From Vicinamibacteria bacterium (GTDB lineage Bacteria > Acidobacteriota > Vicinamibacteria > Vicinamibacterales > UBA8438): a stretch of 46,643 bases of DNA. The notes under the pieces were generated by a model. That model made no database searches. It had not been told where the DNA came from and was given only the letters and a program-made list of their open reading frames with translations. The stretch's first letter is position 1, and each line of letters starts with the position of its first letter. Position numbers and translations under genes: made by a program. Below, piece by piece: positions 20,502 through 29,193 of the stretch. The DNA lies in NCBI GenBank assembly GCA_022820675.1, contig JAJEFC010000407.1, positions 1 through 46,643 of the forward strand, written 5' to 3'.

Positions 20502-20880
20502 ATGACGACGCGGTCCCCGGGACGCGAGCCGCCGTCGACGGCGAGCTCCTGTCGCTCGGGTGCGAGGGGGACCGGCGCCACGCCCGTGTTTTCTCCAATG
20601 AGGCGCCACGCCCGTGTTTTTTCCAATGACTAGCGCGGTCCCCGGAACGCGAGCCCGCCGTCGACGGCAGGTTCCTGTCGCTCGGGTGCGAGGGGACCGG
20701 CGCCACGCCCGTATTTCCCCATGACTACGCCGGTCCCCGAGGCGCGAGCCGCCGCCGACGGCAAGCTCCCGTCGCTCGGGCTCGAAGAGACCGGCGCCGC
20801 GCCCGTACTGCCCGCCGTGACTACCGCCGCCCCCGAGACGCGAGCCGTAGTCGACGGCAAGTTCCTGTCGCTCGGACGCG
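20502..20880 (+). repeat. Tandem repeat (about 95 bp x 4) of a gene's start region
   Basis: Four head-to-tail units begin with a start-like codon and the same downstream sequence: ATGACGACG at 20502, ATGACTAGC at 20626, ATGACTACG at 20721 and GTGACTACC at 20817. Each continues with GGTCCCCG-GACGCGAGCCG, GTCGACGGC and CTGTCGCTCGG. Spacings are 124, 95 and 96 bases; the first contains an extra 30-bp internal duplication (GGCGCCACGCCCGTGTTTT twice). Units 1 and 2 are out of frame or stopped, while units 3 and 4 are read as two 32-residue repeats at the start of the GH-GT2 protein. Confidence 0.85.
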
Positions 20881-23657
20881 ATCGGTTTCTCGTCAAGGGC
20901 GTGTCCTACGGCACCTTCGCACCCGACGCCGCGGGCGGCCAGTTCCCCGCGCCCGACGTCGTCTCGGCCGACTTCGCGCGCATGCGGGAAGCGGGCTTCA
21001 ACACCGTCCGCACCTACACCGTGCCCGCTCCCCGGGTGCTCGACGAGGCCGCGCGCCACGGGCTGCGCATGATGATCGGTCTGCCCTGGCCGCAGCACGT
21101 CGCGTTCCTCGACGACCCCGACCTCTGCCGCGGCATCCGCGCGGACATCATCGCGCGGGTGCGCGAGCTGTCGGGCCATCCCGCCGCCCTCGTCTTCGCG
21201 CTCGGCAACGAGATTCCCGCCCCCATCGTCCGCTGGCACGGGCAGGCCCGCGTCGAGCGCTTCATTCGCGAGCTCTACCACGACGTGAAGGCGGCGGCCC
21301 CGGAGGCGCTGCTGACCTACGTGAACTACCCGCCGACCGAGTACCTGTCGCTGCCGTTCCTCGACGTCTGCGCGTTCAACGTCTACCTGCACGCCGAGGC
21401 CGACCTGCGACGCTACCTCGCCCGGCTGCAGCACCTCGCCGGCCACCGCCCGCTGCTCCTCGCCGAGGCGGGGGCCGACAGCCGGCGCGAGGGCGGGGAC
21501 GGCCAGGCCGCCATCGCCGCCATGCACGTCCGCACCGCGTTCTCCGAGGGCGCGTGCGGGGCGGTGGTGTTCGCGTGGACCGACGAGTGGTGGCGGGGGG
21601 GGCGGCCGGTCGACGACTGGGCGTTCGGCCTCGTCGACGCCGCGCGCAAGCCCAAGCCGGCCCTCGGCGCCGTCGCCCGCGCGTTCGCGGACGCACCGTT
21701 CCCCGAGGCGGAGCGGCGGATGTGGCCCAGGATCTCGGTCGTGGTGTGCGCCTACAACGAGGCCGCCACCATCGACGAGTGCCTCGCGTCCATCGAGAAC
21801 CTGAGCTATCCCGAATACGAGATCATCCTCGTCAACGACGGCTCGCGCGACGCCACCGGCGACATCGCGCGCCGGCACGCGTCGGTCACCGTGCTCGACA
21901 TCCCCAACGGCGGCCTGAGCGCGGCGCGCAACGTCGGGCTCGAGCACGCCGCCGGCGAGATCGTGGCCTATACCGACGGCGACGTGCGGGTCGACCCCGA
22001 CTGGCTGACCCACCTCGTCCGGCCGTTCCTGACCTCGGACGTCGTCGGCGCCGGCGGCCCCAACCTCGTCCCCGCCGACGACCCCCCGATGGCCCAGTGC
22101 ATCGCGCGCGCGCCCGGCAGCCCCACCCAGGTCATGATCGACGACCGCATCGCCGAGCACGTGCCGGGCTGCAACATGGCGTTCCGCCGCGACGCACTGC
22201 TCGAGGTGGGCGGCTTCAACCCCATCTACCTGCGCGCGGGCGACGACGTCGACATCTGCTGGCGCCTCCAGGCGCGCGGCTGGAAGATCGGGTTCGCGCC
22301 GTCCGCGCTCGTCTGGCACCGCCACCGCGCGTCGCTGCGCGCCTACTGGCGGCAGCAGGTCGGCTACGGGGAGGGCGAGTCGTGGCTCAAGCCCCACCAC
22401 CCCGACCAGTTCCAGGGGCTGCACATCGGCTGGCGCGGGCGCATCTACGGCCCCCTGCCCTTTCACCGCTCGCTCACGCGCGCCCGCGTCAACAGCGGGA
22501 CGTGGGGCACCGCGCCGTTCCCGTCCGTCTACACCATCGACACCTATCCGTTCGCGTTCATGCCGCACTCGGCCCGCTGGCAGGTCGCCGCCGCCGCCCT
22601 CATCGGGCTCGGCGCCGCGACCCTGCTGACGAGCCAGACCGGGCTCGCCCTCGCGCTGCTTACGGTGGGAACGGGCGCCCTCGGCACCACCGTCGCCCGC
22701 TGCGCGCGCTACGCGCTGGTCACCGACATCGAGCGTCTGCCGCCGCTGGTCCGCCGCCCGCGCCGCCTGAGCCGCATCCTCTACCGGTCGCGCATCGCGG
22801 GGCTGTACTTCGTCCAGCCCCTCGCGCGCGCGTGGGGCCGCCTGCGCGGCGCGATGTCTCCGCCCGAGGTCCTGCGCGCACCGGCGAACGGACGGCGCGC
22901 GCCCGCCGCCGGGGCCGGGGCCATCCAGGCGCTGAGGGCCGCCGTGTCCCGCCGCACCCCGCCCCGGCGCTTCTGGAGCGAAACCTGGATCGCGGCGGAA
23001 GCGCTGCTGTCGCACCTGACGGCCCGGCTCGAACGGACGCGCGAGGTGCGGACGGTCGAGATTGACGACGGCTGGCAGGCCGACCGCGACATCAGCGTCG
23101 GCCTGAACCGGTGGACGCGGCTGCAGCTTCGGGTGCTGGTGGAGGAGCACCGCGAGGGGCGGTGCCTCGTCCGACTCGCGCGACGGCTTCGCGCGACCCC
23201 CAGGCTGTGGCTCCTGGGCGGGTGCCTCGCGGGGAGCGCGCTGGCCGGCGCCGCCATCGGCCCGGCCCCGTACTGGCCGTGGATCGCCGGTGCCGGGGCG
23301 CTGCTCGCGGCCTGGGCCACGCGCACCCTGCGGCACTCGGCGCGCGTCGTCGCCGCCGTGGACGCAGCCGTCGCGGACACCGTCGCCACGTTCGGACTGA
23401 TGCCGCTGCCGGACGCGCCGACGGAAGAGAGCCGCGAGTCGGACATGCCGCCGCCGCAAACGGTGTCCGCCTCCTCGACCACGAGTGCGGCGGCGCCGCA
23501 CGCAGGCGCGGCGGCGCCGCAGGCGAACGTCGCGGCGCGCACCGCGACCGCATCGGCGCCGACGCCACGGACCGGCGAGGCGGCGGCCGATGACGAAACG
23601 CCGCGGCACAGCGAGACCGACGAGGGCGCCGGCGGACTGCAAGGCGTCCGAGCCTGA
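20721..23657 (+). CDS. Glycoside hydrolase-like / GT2 glycosyltransferase fusion membrane protein
   Basis: A 978-residue protein. After a repeated N-terminus, residues about 57-320 look like a TIM-barrel glycosidase (GH2/GH5-like), with acid/base GNE at 162-164 and a candidate nucleophile Glu249 in LLLAEAGAD. Residues about 336-560 are a GT-A family 2 domain (SVVVCAYNEAATIDECLASI, VNDGSRD), with the metal-binding TDGD at 418-421 and a CNMAFRRDAL acceptor region. Hydrophobic helices follow at about 615-655 and 828-865, so it is membrane-bound. The low-complexity Ala/Thr tail ends in a sequence whose DNA is duplicated. It may build or remodel a surface glycan. Start could be ATG 20721 or GTG 20817. 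Confidence 0.85.
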   Translation: MTTPVPEARAAADGKLPSLGLEETGAAPVLPAVTTAAPETRAVVDGKFLSLGRDRFLVKGVSYGTFAPDAAGGQFPAPDVVSADFARMREAGFNTVRTYTVPAPRVLDEAARHGLRMMIGLPWPQHVAFLDDPDLCRGIRADIIARVRELSGHPAALVFALGNEIPAPIVRWHGQARVERFIRELYHDVKAAAPEALLTYVNYPPTEYLSLPFLDVCAFNVYLHAEADLRRYLARLQHLAGHRPLLLAEAGADSRREGGDGQAAIAAMHVRTAFSEGACGAVVFAWTDEWWRGGRPVDDWAFGLVDAARKPKPALGAVARAFADAPFPEAERRMWPRISVVVCAYNEAATIDECLASIENLSYPEYEIILVNDGSRDATGDIARRHASVTVLDIPNGGLSAARNVGLEHAAGEIVAYTDGDVRVDPDWLTHLVRPFLTSDVVGAGGPNLVPADDPPMAQCIARAPGSPTQVMIDDRIAEHVPGCNMAFRRDALLEVGGFNPIYLRAGDDVDICWRLQARGWKIGFAPSALVWHRHRASLRAYWRQQVGYGEGESWLKPHHPDQFQGLHIGWRGRIYGPLPFHRSLTRARVNSGTWGTAPFPSVYTIDTYPFAFMPHSARWQVAAAALIGLGAATLLTSQTGLALALLTVGTGALGTTVARCARYALVTDIERLPPLVRRPRRLSRILYRSRIAGLYFVQPLARAWGRLRGAMSPPEVLRAPANGRRAPAAGAGAIQALRAAVSRRTPPRRFWSETWIAAEALLSHLTARLERTREVRTVEIDDGWQADRDISVGLNRWTRLQLRVLVEEHREGRCLVRLARRLRATPRLWLLGGCLAGSALAGAAIGPAPYWPWIAGAGALLAAWATRTLRHSARVVAAVDAAVADTVATFGLMPLPDAPTEESRESDMPPPQTVSASSTTSAAAPHAGAAAPQANVAARTATASAPTPRTGEAAADDETPRHSETDEGAGGLQGVRA

Positions 23658-23776
23658 CGCGACAGCGCCGCCACGGACCGGCGAGGCAGCGGCGGCCGAT
23701 GACGAAACGCCGCGGCGCAGCGAGACCGACGAGCGCGCCGGCGGACTGCAGGGCGTCCGGGCCTGACGCGACGTGC
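23565..23776 (+). repeat. Tandem duplication (about 106 bp x 2) of the GH-GT2 gene 3' end
   Basis: The unit beginning GCCACGGACCGGCGAGGC at 23564 recurs at 23670 with few differences, including CGATGACGAAACGCCGCGGC and GCCTGACGCGAC. Both units contain the TGA stop in the same context. The first encodes the last 30 or so residues of the fusion protein and the second lies downstream as non-coding sequence. The remaining spacer to 23993 shows nothing further that I can name. Confidence 0.85.
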
Positions 23777-23993
23777 CGGGCGGACGTTGGAAGGCCCGCC
23801 GGGGGCGGCGGCGGGAGGGCTGAAGGGCGCCCGAGACTCACGAAACCGATGGGAGCCCTCGGCCGCGGCGGGAACGGCGCAAGGCAGGCCGCTTCGCCTC
23901 TACGAGGCCATCGAGGTCGACGCGCGGCCCGATACCCGCGTGAATCGCAACAACCATGCCGGCGCACGCCGGCGCCGCGAAGGGAACCAGCCC

Positions 23994-25274
23994 ATGGCGA
24001 CACGCCCTCGACGGACGCATCCGAACCTCCGGCTCATCCCGCGGCTGTCCGCGGGCATCGCGTTGTGCCTGCTCTCCACCGCGGCCCCGGCGGCGGCCCA
24101 GAACGACATCCTCGTGGTGGGCGGCGAGGGACGCCACTGCGGCGAGGACCCCGAGTGCATCAATCGGCTGCATCCCGCCATTCCCATGGCCGCGCGCGCG
24201 CAGCCCGGGCAGACCATCGTCTTCCGGGTGCGCAACGCCAGCGACTTCGACCTCGACCCTGCGAGCACCTATGACGATCCACGCGAGGGCGACCCGCAGA
24301 TCGGGACCGTCCACCCCCTGACCGGGCCCGTGCACATCGAGGGGGCCGAGCCCGGCGACGTGCTGGCCGTGACCCTGCTCGACATCGCCCCGGGGCGTTT
24401 CGGCTACACCTCGGTCAGCCCCATCGGGTTCGTCTCCGACCACGTCACCGGCTCGTTCCGCGCCGAGTGGCGGCTCGACCGCACCGAGGCGGTCAGCGAC
24501 CACGTGCCCGGCGTGCGCATCCCCAACGCCAGCTTCCCCGGCATCCTCACCGTGCTGCCCGGCCCCGAGCAGCACGCCGCGATGCTGTCGCGCGAGGCCG
24601 AGCTGCGGGCCCTCGGCGGGGCCGGCTTCCCGCCCCACGCCCTGCATGCGTCGCCCGCCGCCGTCTGCGGCCCCGGCGGCTCGCACGCCGACGAGTGCCT
24701 GCGCACCCTGCCCCCGCGCGAGCACGGCGGCAACCTCGACATCCGCTACCTGCAGGTCGGCGTCACCGTGTACCTCCCGTGCTACATCCCGGGCTGCGGC
24801 CTCGCCATCGGCGACCCGCACTTCGCGCAGGGCGACGGCGAGGTCTCCGGGACCGCGATCGAGATGGACGCCGACTTCACGGTCACCACCCGGCTCATCA
24901 CCGACGGGCCCGCGCTGACCCGCGGCCCCCACTTCGAGGGCCCGGTCCGCGTGCTCGACATCCCGTCGCGCCGCTTCTACGCCACCACCGGCTTCCCCCT
25001 CAAGGCGGTCGGCGAGGTCCCTCCCGACATGCGCTACCTCGGCGCCTCCGAGCGCATCGCGGGCCTGCGCAACCTGTCGAAGGACGTCTCCCTCGCCGCG
25101 CGCAACGCGCTGCTCGCGATGATCGACTACATGACCGCGACCTACGGCCTGACCCCCGAGCAGGCCTACGTCGTGGCCAGCGTCGCCGTCGACCTGCGCA
25201 TCGCCCAGCTCGTCGACGCCCCCAACGTCGGGGTGACGGCACTGCTGCCGCTCGACGTCTTCAGGGAGCGGTGA
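23994..25274 (+). CDS. Secreted acetamidase/formamidase family protein
   Basis: A 426-residue protein with a signal peptide (LIPRLSAGIALCLLSTAAPAAAQ, residues about 14-38). The family fold of FmdA/AmdA-type amidases follows: TGPVHIEGAEPGDVLAVTLLDI, a Cys-rich middle (CGPGG, LPCYIPGCGLAIGDPHFAQGDGEVSGTAIEMD) and a conserved C-terminal helix. GDPHFAQGDGEVSG and EMDADFTVT are the clearest family marks. It hydrolyses short amides such as formamide in characterised relatives; periplasmic location is unusual and suggests a different substrate. The ATG at 23994 is preceded by GAAGGGAA and is chosen over an upstream in-frame start in repeat-derived sequence. Confidence 0.88.
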   Translation: MATRPRRTHPNLRLIPRLSAGIALCLLSTAAPAAAQNDILVVGGEGRHCGEDPECINRLHPAIPMAARAQPGQTIVFRVRNASDFDLDPASTYDDPREGDPQIGTVHPLTGPVHIEGAEPGDVLAVTLLDIAPGRFGYTSVSPIGFVSDHVTGSFRAEWRLDRTEAVSDHVPGVRIPNASFPGILTVLPGPEQHAAMLSREAELRALGGAGFPPHALHASPAAVCGPGGSHADECLRTLPPREHGGNLDIRYLQVGVTVYLPCYIPGCGLAIGDPHFAQGDGEVSGTAIEMDADFTVTTRLITDGPALTRGPHFEGPVRVLDIPSRRFYATTGFPLKAVGEVPPDMRYLGASERIAGLRNLSKDVSLAARNALLAMIDYMTATYGLTPEQAYVVASVAVDLRIAQLVDAPNVGVTALLPLDVFRER

Positions 25275-25365
25275 GCGGGAAGCGGGGCCGGATGTCCTCG
25301 GCCCTCGCGGGAACGGCATGCCCCGCAGCCTGCCGAAGTAGAATCCCCGCCCGAGGAGTATCCGC

Positions 25366-26562
25366 GTGGCACGTTACAAGCCCGCCATCCGACGCCTGGT
25401 GCTCGAGCGCTTCCGCAGCATTCCGTCCGCCTGCATCACGTTCGACAACCCGACGATCTTCGTCGGTCGCAACGGCTCGGGGAAGAGCAACTTGATCAGC
25501 GCCTTCTCTTTCCTGGCGGCGGCCATGAACGGGCCGCTACGGACCGTGCTCGATCGGGCGGGCGGGCTCTCCTCCGTGAGAAACCGCTCTGCGGGCGGCG
25601 GCCATCCGCCGAGGCTCGGCATGCGCGTGGACCTCGGCCAGCGGAACGAAGGCACGGATCGTGCGTGGTACTCGTTCGAAATAAAGTCGCGGCCGAATCA
25701 CGGATTCTCCGTAGCCCGCGAGCAGTGTGCGGCGTGGAATGGGAACTCGCGCTTCTGGTTCGACAGGAACGGGATGCGTTTCCGCACGAACGTCAGGGGC
25801 TTGGCGAAACCGCCGATCGACGATGCATCGCTGATTCTGCCGGTAGTCGGTGGTTTCAAGGTCTTCTACCACGTCTGGCGGTTGCTGTCCGCCCTGCGCG
25901 TCTATGCCATCGATCCCGGAGAGCTGCGCCAGATGCAGGACCCGGACCCGGGTCTCGGGCTGCAGCAGGCCGGCGGAAACGTGACGAGCGTGCTCAGGGA
26001 CCTCCAGAAGCAGTCGCCGCAGACGTTTGCTCAGATCGTGGACGCGCTGGCGACGGTTGTTCCCAACCTGGACACGGTGTCGGTGAAGACGCACGGCAAG
26101 AAGCTCGCGCTGCAATTCACGCAACGGTGGGCCGCCGACAAACGGCTCAACTTCGATGCGTCCAACATGTCTGACGGCACTCTGCGCGCCCTCGGCATCC
26201 TCGTGGCCTCATTCCAATCACACCCACCGCCACTGATCGCGGTCGAAGAACCCGAGGCGACAATCCACCCCGGGGCTCTGGAATCCATCCTTGACGTGCT
26301 GCTGGCGGCGAGCGAGGCCATCCAGGTAGTGATGACGACCCACAGTCCGGAACTCCTCGACGCCAAGTGGATCACGGATCGGCATCTCCGCATGGTCGAG
26401 TGGCGTGAAGGAGCCACACACGTCGGCCCCGTGTCGGGTGCCAACCGCGCCGCCCTGCAACGCCACTTGATGGGCGCGGGCGAGTTGCTGCGCGCGAACG
26501 CCCTCGAGCCCGCCCCGACTGTGGACGATACTCATCCGCCCCGGTTGTTCGAGAGCGTCTGA
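25366..26562 (+). CDS. AAA family ATPase (OLD/AAA_21-like), partner of DUF4276 protein
   Basis: A 398-residue SMC/ABC-like ATPase. The Walker A motif GRNGSGKS is at residues 34-41, right after the N-terminal strands as in RecF/OLD proteins. The signature-like SDGTLRALGIL is near 266, the Walker B LIAVEEPEATIHP near 288 and the H-switch TTHSPELLD near 326. It lacks a TOPRIM domain of its own; the next gene supplies one. The start is GTG at 25366 with GAGGAG nine bases upstream. Base composition is visibly less GC-rich than in flanking genes, suggesting horizontal transfer. A defence function is inferred from the pairing, not shown. Confidence 0.9.
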   Translation: MARYKPAIRRLVLERFRSIPSACITFDNPTIFVGRNGSGKSNLISAFSFLAAAMNGPLRTVLDRAGGLSSVRNRSAGGGHPPRLGMRVDLGQRNEGTDRAWYSFEIKSRPNHGFSVAREQCAAWNGNSRFWFDRNGMRFRTNVRGLAKPPIDDASLILPVVGGFKVFYHVWRLLSALRVYAIDPGELRQMQDPDPGLGLQQAGGNVTSVLRDLQKQSPQTFAQIVDALATVVPNLDTVSVKTHGKKLALQFTQRWAADKRLNFDASNMSDGTLRALGILVASFQSHPPPLIAVEEPEATIHPGALESILDVLLAASEAIQVVMTTHSPELLDAKWITDRHLRMVEWREGATHVGPVSGANRAALQRHLMGAGELLRANALEPAPTVDDTHPPRLFESV

Positions 26563-27191
26563 TGGTCGTCCAACCTATCGTCGAAGGCCAGGGCGACGTG
26601 GCCGCCGCGCCGATCCTGCTCCGGCGATTGGCAAACGAGGCCGAAGCGTGGAACGTCGAGATTGCGCGACCTCACCGCCGACGGCGCAACCAGCTCGCGA
26701 GGATGGCGGATTTCCAGGACGCCGTTCGGGTCGCGCTGCTCACGTCCGACTGCGCGGGCGTGCTGATTCTGTTCGACGTGGATGACGACTGCCCCCGCGA
26801 TTGCGCTCCCCAATTCCAGCCTTGGGCGCGCGAAGCCTCACCCCACGTGCCGAGCACCGTGGTGATGGCGAATCACGAGTACGAGGCATGGTTCCTTGCC
26901 AGCATCGAGTCGCTCCGCGAAACCGGTCACGTCCGCGCCGACGCGGTCGACCACCCCGAGCCCGAGCGGCCGCGAGACGCCAAGGGAGAGATGAGGAGAC
27001 GAATGGAGGGAGGGCGGTATCTCGAAACCGTGCATCAGGCGCCGCTGACGGCGAGCTTCGACCTCGCCGCCGCCTATCGGCGTTGCCGCAGCTTCCGGCG
27101 ACTCGTCAGGGCCTTCGGCTTGCTGCTCGAAGCCTCCGACGTGCGGCCAACCCGGTGGCCGCCGGCTGAATGGACCGACCGTCGAGAGTAG
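26562..27191 (+). CDS. DUF4276 family protein, TOPRIM-like, coupled to AAA ATPase
   Basis: A 209-residue protein starting VVQPIVEGQGDVAAAPILLRRL, the hallmark of DUF4276, with Glu8 in the TOPRIM-type motif. A DxD-type acidic cluster (LFDVDDD, Asp72-Asp76) and the family segment NHEYEAWFLASIESLRE (about residues 107-123) follow. TOPRIM-fold proteins with these acids are metal-dependent nucleases or strand-passage domains. The ATG shares its A with the TGA of the ATPase gene (TGATG), so the two are translationally coupled. Together they resemble the split ATPase + TOPRIM architecture of PARIS or class 2 OLD systems. Activity is not demonstrated. Confidence 0.85.
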   Translation: MVVQPIVEGQGDVAAAPILLRRLANEAEAWNVEIARPHRRRRNQLARMADFQDAVRVALLTSDCAGVLILFDVDDDCPRDCAPQFQPWAREASPHVPSTVVMANHEYEAWFLASIESLRETGHVRADAVDHPEPERPRDAKGEMRRRMEGGRYLETVHQAPLTASFDLAAAYRRCRSFRRLVRAFGLLLEASDVRPTRWPPAEWTDRRE

Positions 27192-27294
27192 CTCCGCCGT
27201 TATCCACGCATCATCCCTGTGCTTGAGGTGACAGCCCCGGAACTCCTCCACCCGTCGCCCCGCCACCGCCGGACGCGTCGGACGCGCGACGTGG

Positions 27295-27306
27295 CATGCT
27301 AGCATG
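27295..27306 (+). promoter_or_regulatory. Palindrome upstream of the NhaC gene
   Basis: The 12-bp perfect palindrome CATGCTAGCATG lies 20 bases before the ATG of the antiporter gene. Size and position suit a repressor site or a small hairpin, but no regulator gene is adjacent. Confidence 0.3.
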
Positions 27307-27326
27307 ACCCGCCTCGACTGGAGCCC

Positions 27327-28829
27327 ATGACCGACTCCACCGCCGGCCAGGCACGCCCCGCCACCGCCCTGCAGGCCCTGGGACCCCTCGGCCTGCTGAT
27401 CGCCCTGCTCGCCGGCTCGGTCTACCTCTTCGGCGACGGCTCGTCGAGCGGCCCGAACCAGATCGCCCTCATGCTCGCCGCCGCGGCGGCGGCCCTCGTG
27501 GGGCTGCGAAACGGGCATCCGTGGAAGGCGATCGAGGACGGCATCCGGCGCAGCCTCTCGGTCTCGATGGGGGCCATCCTCATCCTGCTCGTGGTCGGCG
27601 CCCTCATCGGGACGTGGATCCTCGCCGGGGTCGTCCCGACGATGATCTACTACGGGCTGCTGGTGCTGTCGCCGGCCGTGTTCTACGCCACCGCCTGCGT
27701 CATCTGCGCGTTCGTCTCGGTCGCCACCGGCAGCTCGTGGACCACCGCCGGCACCATCGGCATCGCGCTTGTCGGCATCGCCACCGCGCAGGGGCTGAAC
27801 CTGGGTCTGGCCGCGGGGGCCATCATCTCGGGGGCGTACTTCGGCGACAAGATGTCGGCCCTGTCCGACACCACCAACCTCGCCCCCGCCGTCGCCGGCA
27901 CCGACCTGTTCACCCACATCCGGCACATGGCGTGGACGACGGGGCCGAGCATCGCCGCGGCGCTGGTGCTGTTCACGGCGGCCGGCTTCGTGGCCCCGGC
28001 CCCCGCCACCACCGCCGAGCTCGCGGTGGTGCTGGAGGCGCTCGACACCCAGTACGTGCTGGGGCCCCACCTGCTGATTCCGGTGGCCCTCGTGCTGGCC
28101 CTGGTGCTGCGGCGCGTCCCCGCGCTCCCCGCGCTGCTCGCCGGCGCCCTGGCCGGCGCGCTCTTCGCGGGGCTCTTCCAGGGCGACACGGTCGTGGCGT
28201 TCGTGGCCGAGCCCGGCCTCCCGCGGCCCGTCGCGATCGTCAAGGGATGCTGGATCGCCCTCTTCGACGGGTTCGCCCTCGACTCGGGCAACGCCGCCCT
28301 CGACGACCTCCTCAGCCGCGGGGGGATGAGCAGCATGCTGACGACGATCTGGCTGGTCATGTCGGCGATGGTGTTCGGGGGCGTCATGGAGTCGACCGGC
28401 CAGCTCGAGGCGGTGGCGCGGCGCATCCTGCGCGCGGTGCGGAGCGCGGGCAGCCTTACCATGGCGACCCTGGCCACCGCGTTCGGCACCAACGTGGTCA
28501 CGTCCGACCAGTACATCTCCATCGTGCTCCCGGGGCGGATGTTCCGCGCCGAGTACGAGCGGCGCGGCCTCGACCCGTGCAACCTGTCGCGGACCCTGGA
28601 GGACGGGGGCACGATCACGTCGGTGCTCGTCCCCTGGAACACCTGCGGCGCGTACATGGCCGGCACCCTCGGGGTCGCCACGCTGACCTACGCCCCGTTC
28701 TGCTTCTTCAACCTCATCAACCCCCTGGTCGCGGCCCTCTACGGGTGGGCGAACGTCTCGATCGTGAAGCGCGAGTCGACTCCCGCCCCGCCGCGGAATG
28801 ACCGGGCGCGCGCCGGACCCGCCGGGTGA
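27327..28829 (+). CDS. nhaC: NhaC-type Na+/H+ antiporter
   Basis: A 500-residue polytopic inner-membrane protein with about 11-12 predicted helices. Family features are VATGSSWTTAGTIGIALVGIA, ISGAYFGDKMSALSDTTNLAPAV (the NhaC signature with the DKxSPLSDTTNLAP-like motif) and GTNVVTSDQYISIVLPGRMF in the second half. It exchanges cytoplasmic sodium for protons, in keeping with a marine or sodium-using host that also has a sodium/solute symporter nearby. The ATG at 27327 is the first in frame. The C-terminal tail is Pro/Arg-rich. Confidence 0.93.
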   Translation: MTDSTAGQARPATALQALGPLGLLIALLAGSVYLFGDGSSSGPNQIALMLAAAAAALVGLRNGHPWKAIEDGIRRSLSVSMGAILILLVVGALIGTWILAGVVPTMIYYGLLVLSPAVFYATACVICAFVSVATGSSWTTAGTIGIALVGIATAQGLNLGLAAGAIISGAYFGDKMSALSDTTNLAPAVAGTDLFTHIRHMAWTTGPSIAAALVLFTAAGFVAPAPATTAELAVVLEALDTQYVLGPHLLIPVALVLALVLRRVPALPALLAGALAGALFAGLFQGDTVVAFVAEPGLPRPVAIVKGCWIALFDGFALDSGNAALDDLLSRGGMSSMLTTIWLVMSAMVFGGVMESTGQLEAVARRILRAVRSAGSLTMATLATAFGTNVVTSDQYISIVLPGRMFRAEYERRGLDPCNLSRTLEDGGTITSVLVPWNTCGAYMAGTLGVATLTYAPFCFFNLINPLVAALYGWANVSIVKRESTPAPPRNDRARAGPAG

Positions 28830-29193
28830 TTGCCGCCGACGCCGTCAGTTGGCGGTCCCGGTGTCGGCCCGGCCGGAACGCGTCGACCCGGCCGGCCACC
28901 TCGACCGTCCGCCCGGATGCCGGCGAGAATCGCTCGCGCTCCTCCGGGCCGTCCGGACGCGAACGACACGGTGCCCTCACGCGGTGTGCGGCCCGCCCAA
29001 CCGGCCGGCTCTCCAGAACCTCGACGCCGCGCGGTGCTTCAGCGGCCGGTGTCCCGCCGTCCGACGTGCGCCCCGGACGGTCCCGAATTGCCCCGGATGA
29101 ATCCGGCGGGCCGACGCTCGTGACATACTGGGAGTTTGGCCCTCTCGCCATGCGGGCGGGAGATCGGGGCGCCGCGGCGCCCCGGGGAGCGCG
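28830..29193. other. Spacer between nhaC and MFS gene
   Basis: 364 bases with only antisense-type GC-rich frames. Near its right end GGGGCGCCGCGGCGCCCC (29166-29183) is a perfect 18-bp palindrome abutting the GGGGAG ribosome site of the MFS gene. A weak -10-like CATACT occurs near 29124. Nothing else is recognised. Confidence 0.45.
29166..29183 (+). promoter_or_regulatory. Perfect palindrome abutting the MFS gene ribosome site
   Basis: GGGGCGCCGCGGCGCCCC is self-complementary over 18 bp and ends one base before GGGGAG, which lies four bases before the ATG at 29194. It could be a repressor operator or fold in mRNA and occlude ribosome binding. The inference rests only on symmetry and position. 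Confidence 0.4.

Noticed and set aside
18774..23642. Open frame of 1622 codons on the minus strand opposite the M20 and GH-GT2 genes
   Set aside because: Arg/Gly/Val/Asp/His-rich composition without domains; the typical antisense frame of GC-rich genes. The plus strand encodes two recognisable proteins over the same bases.
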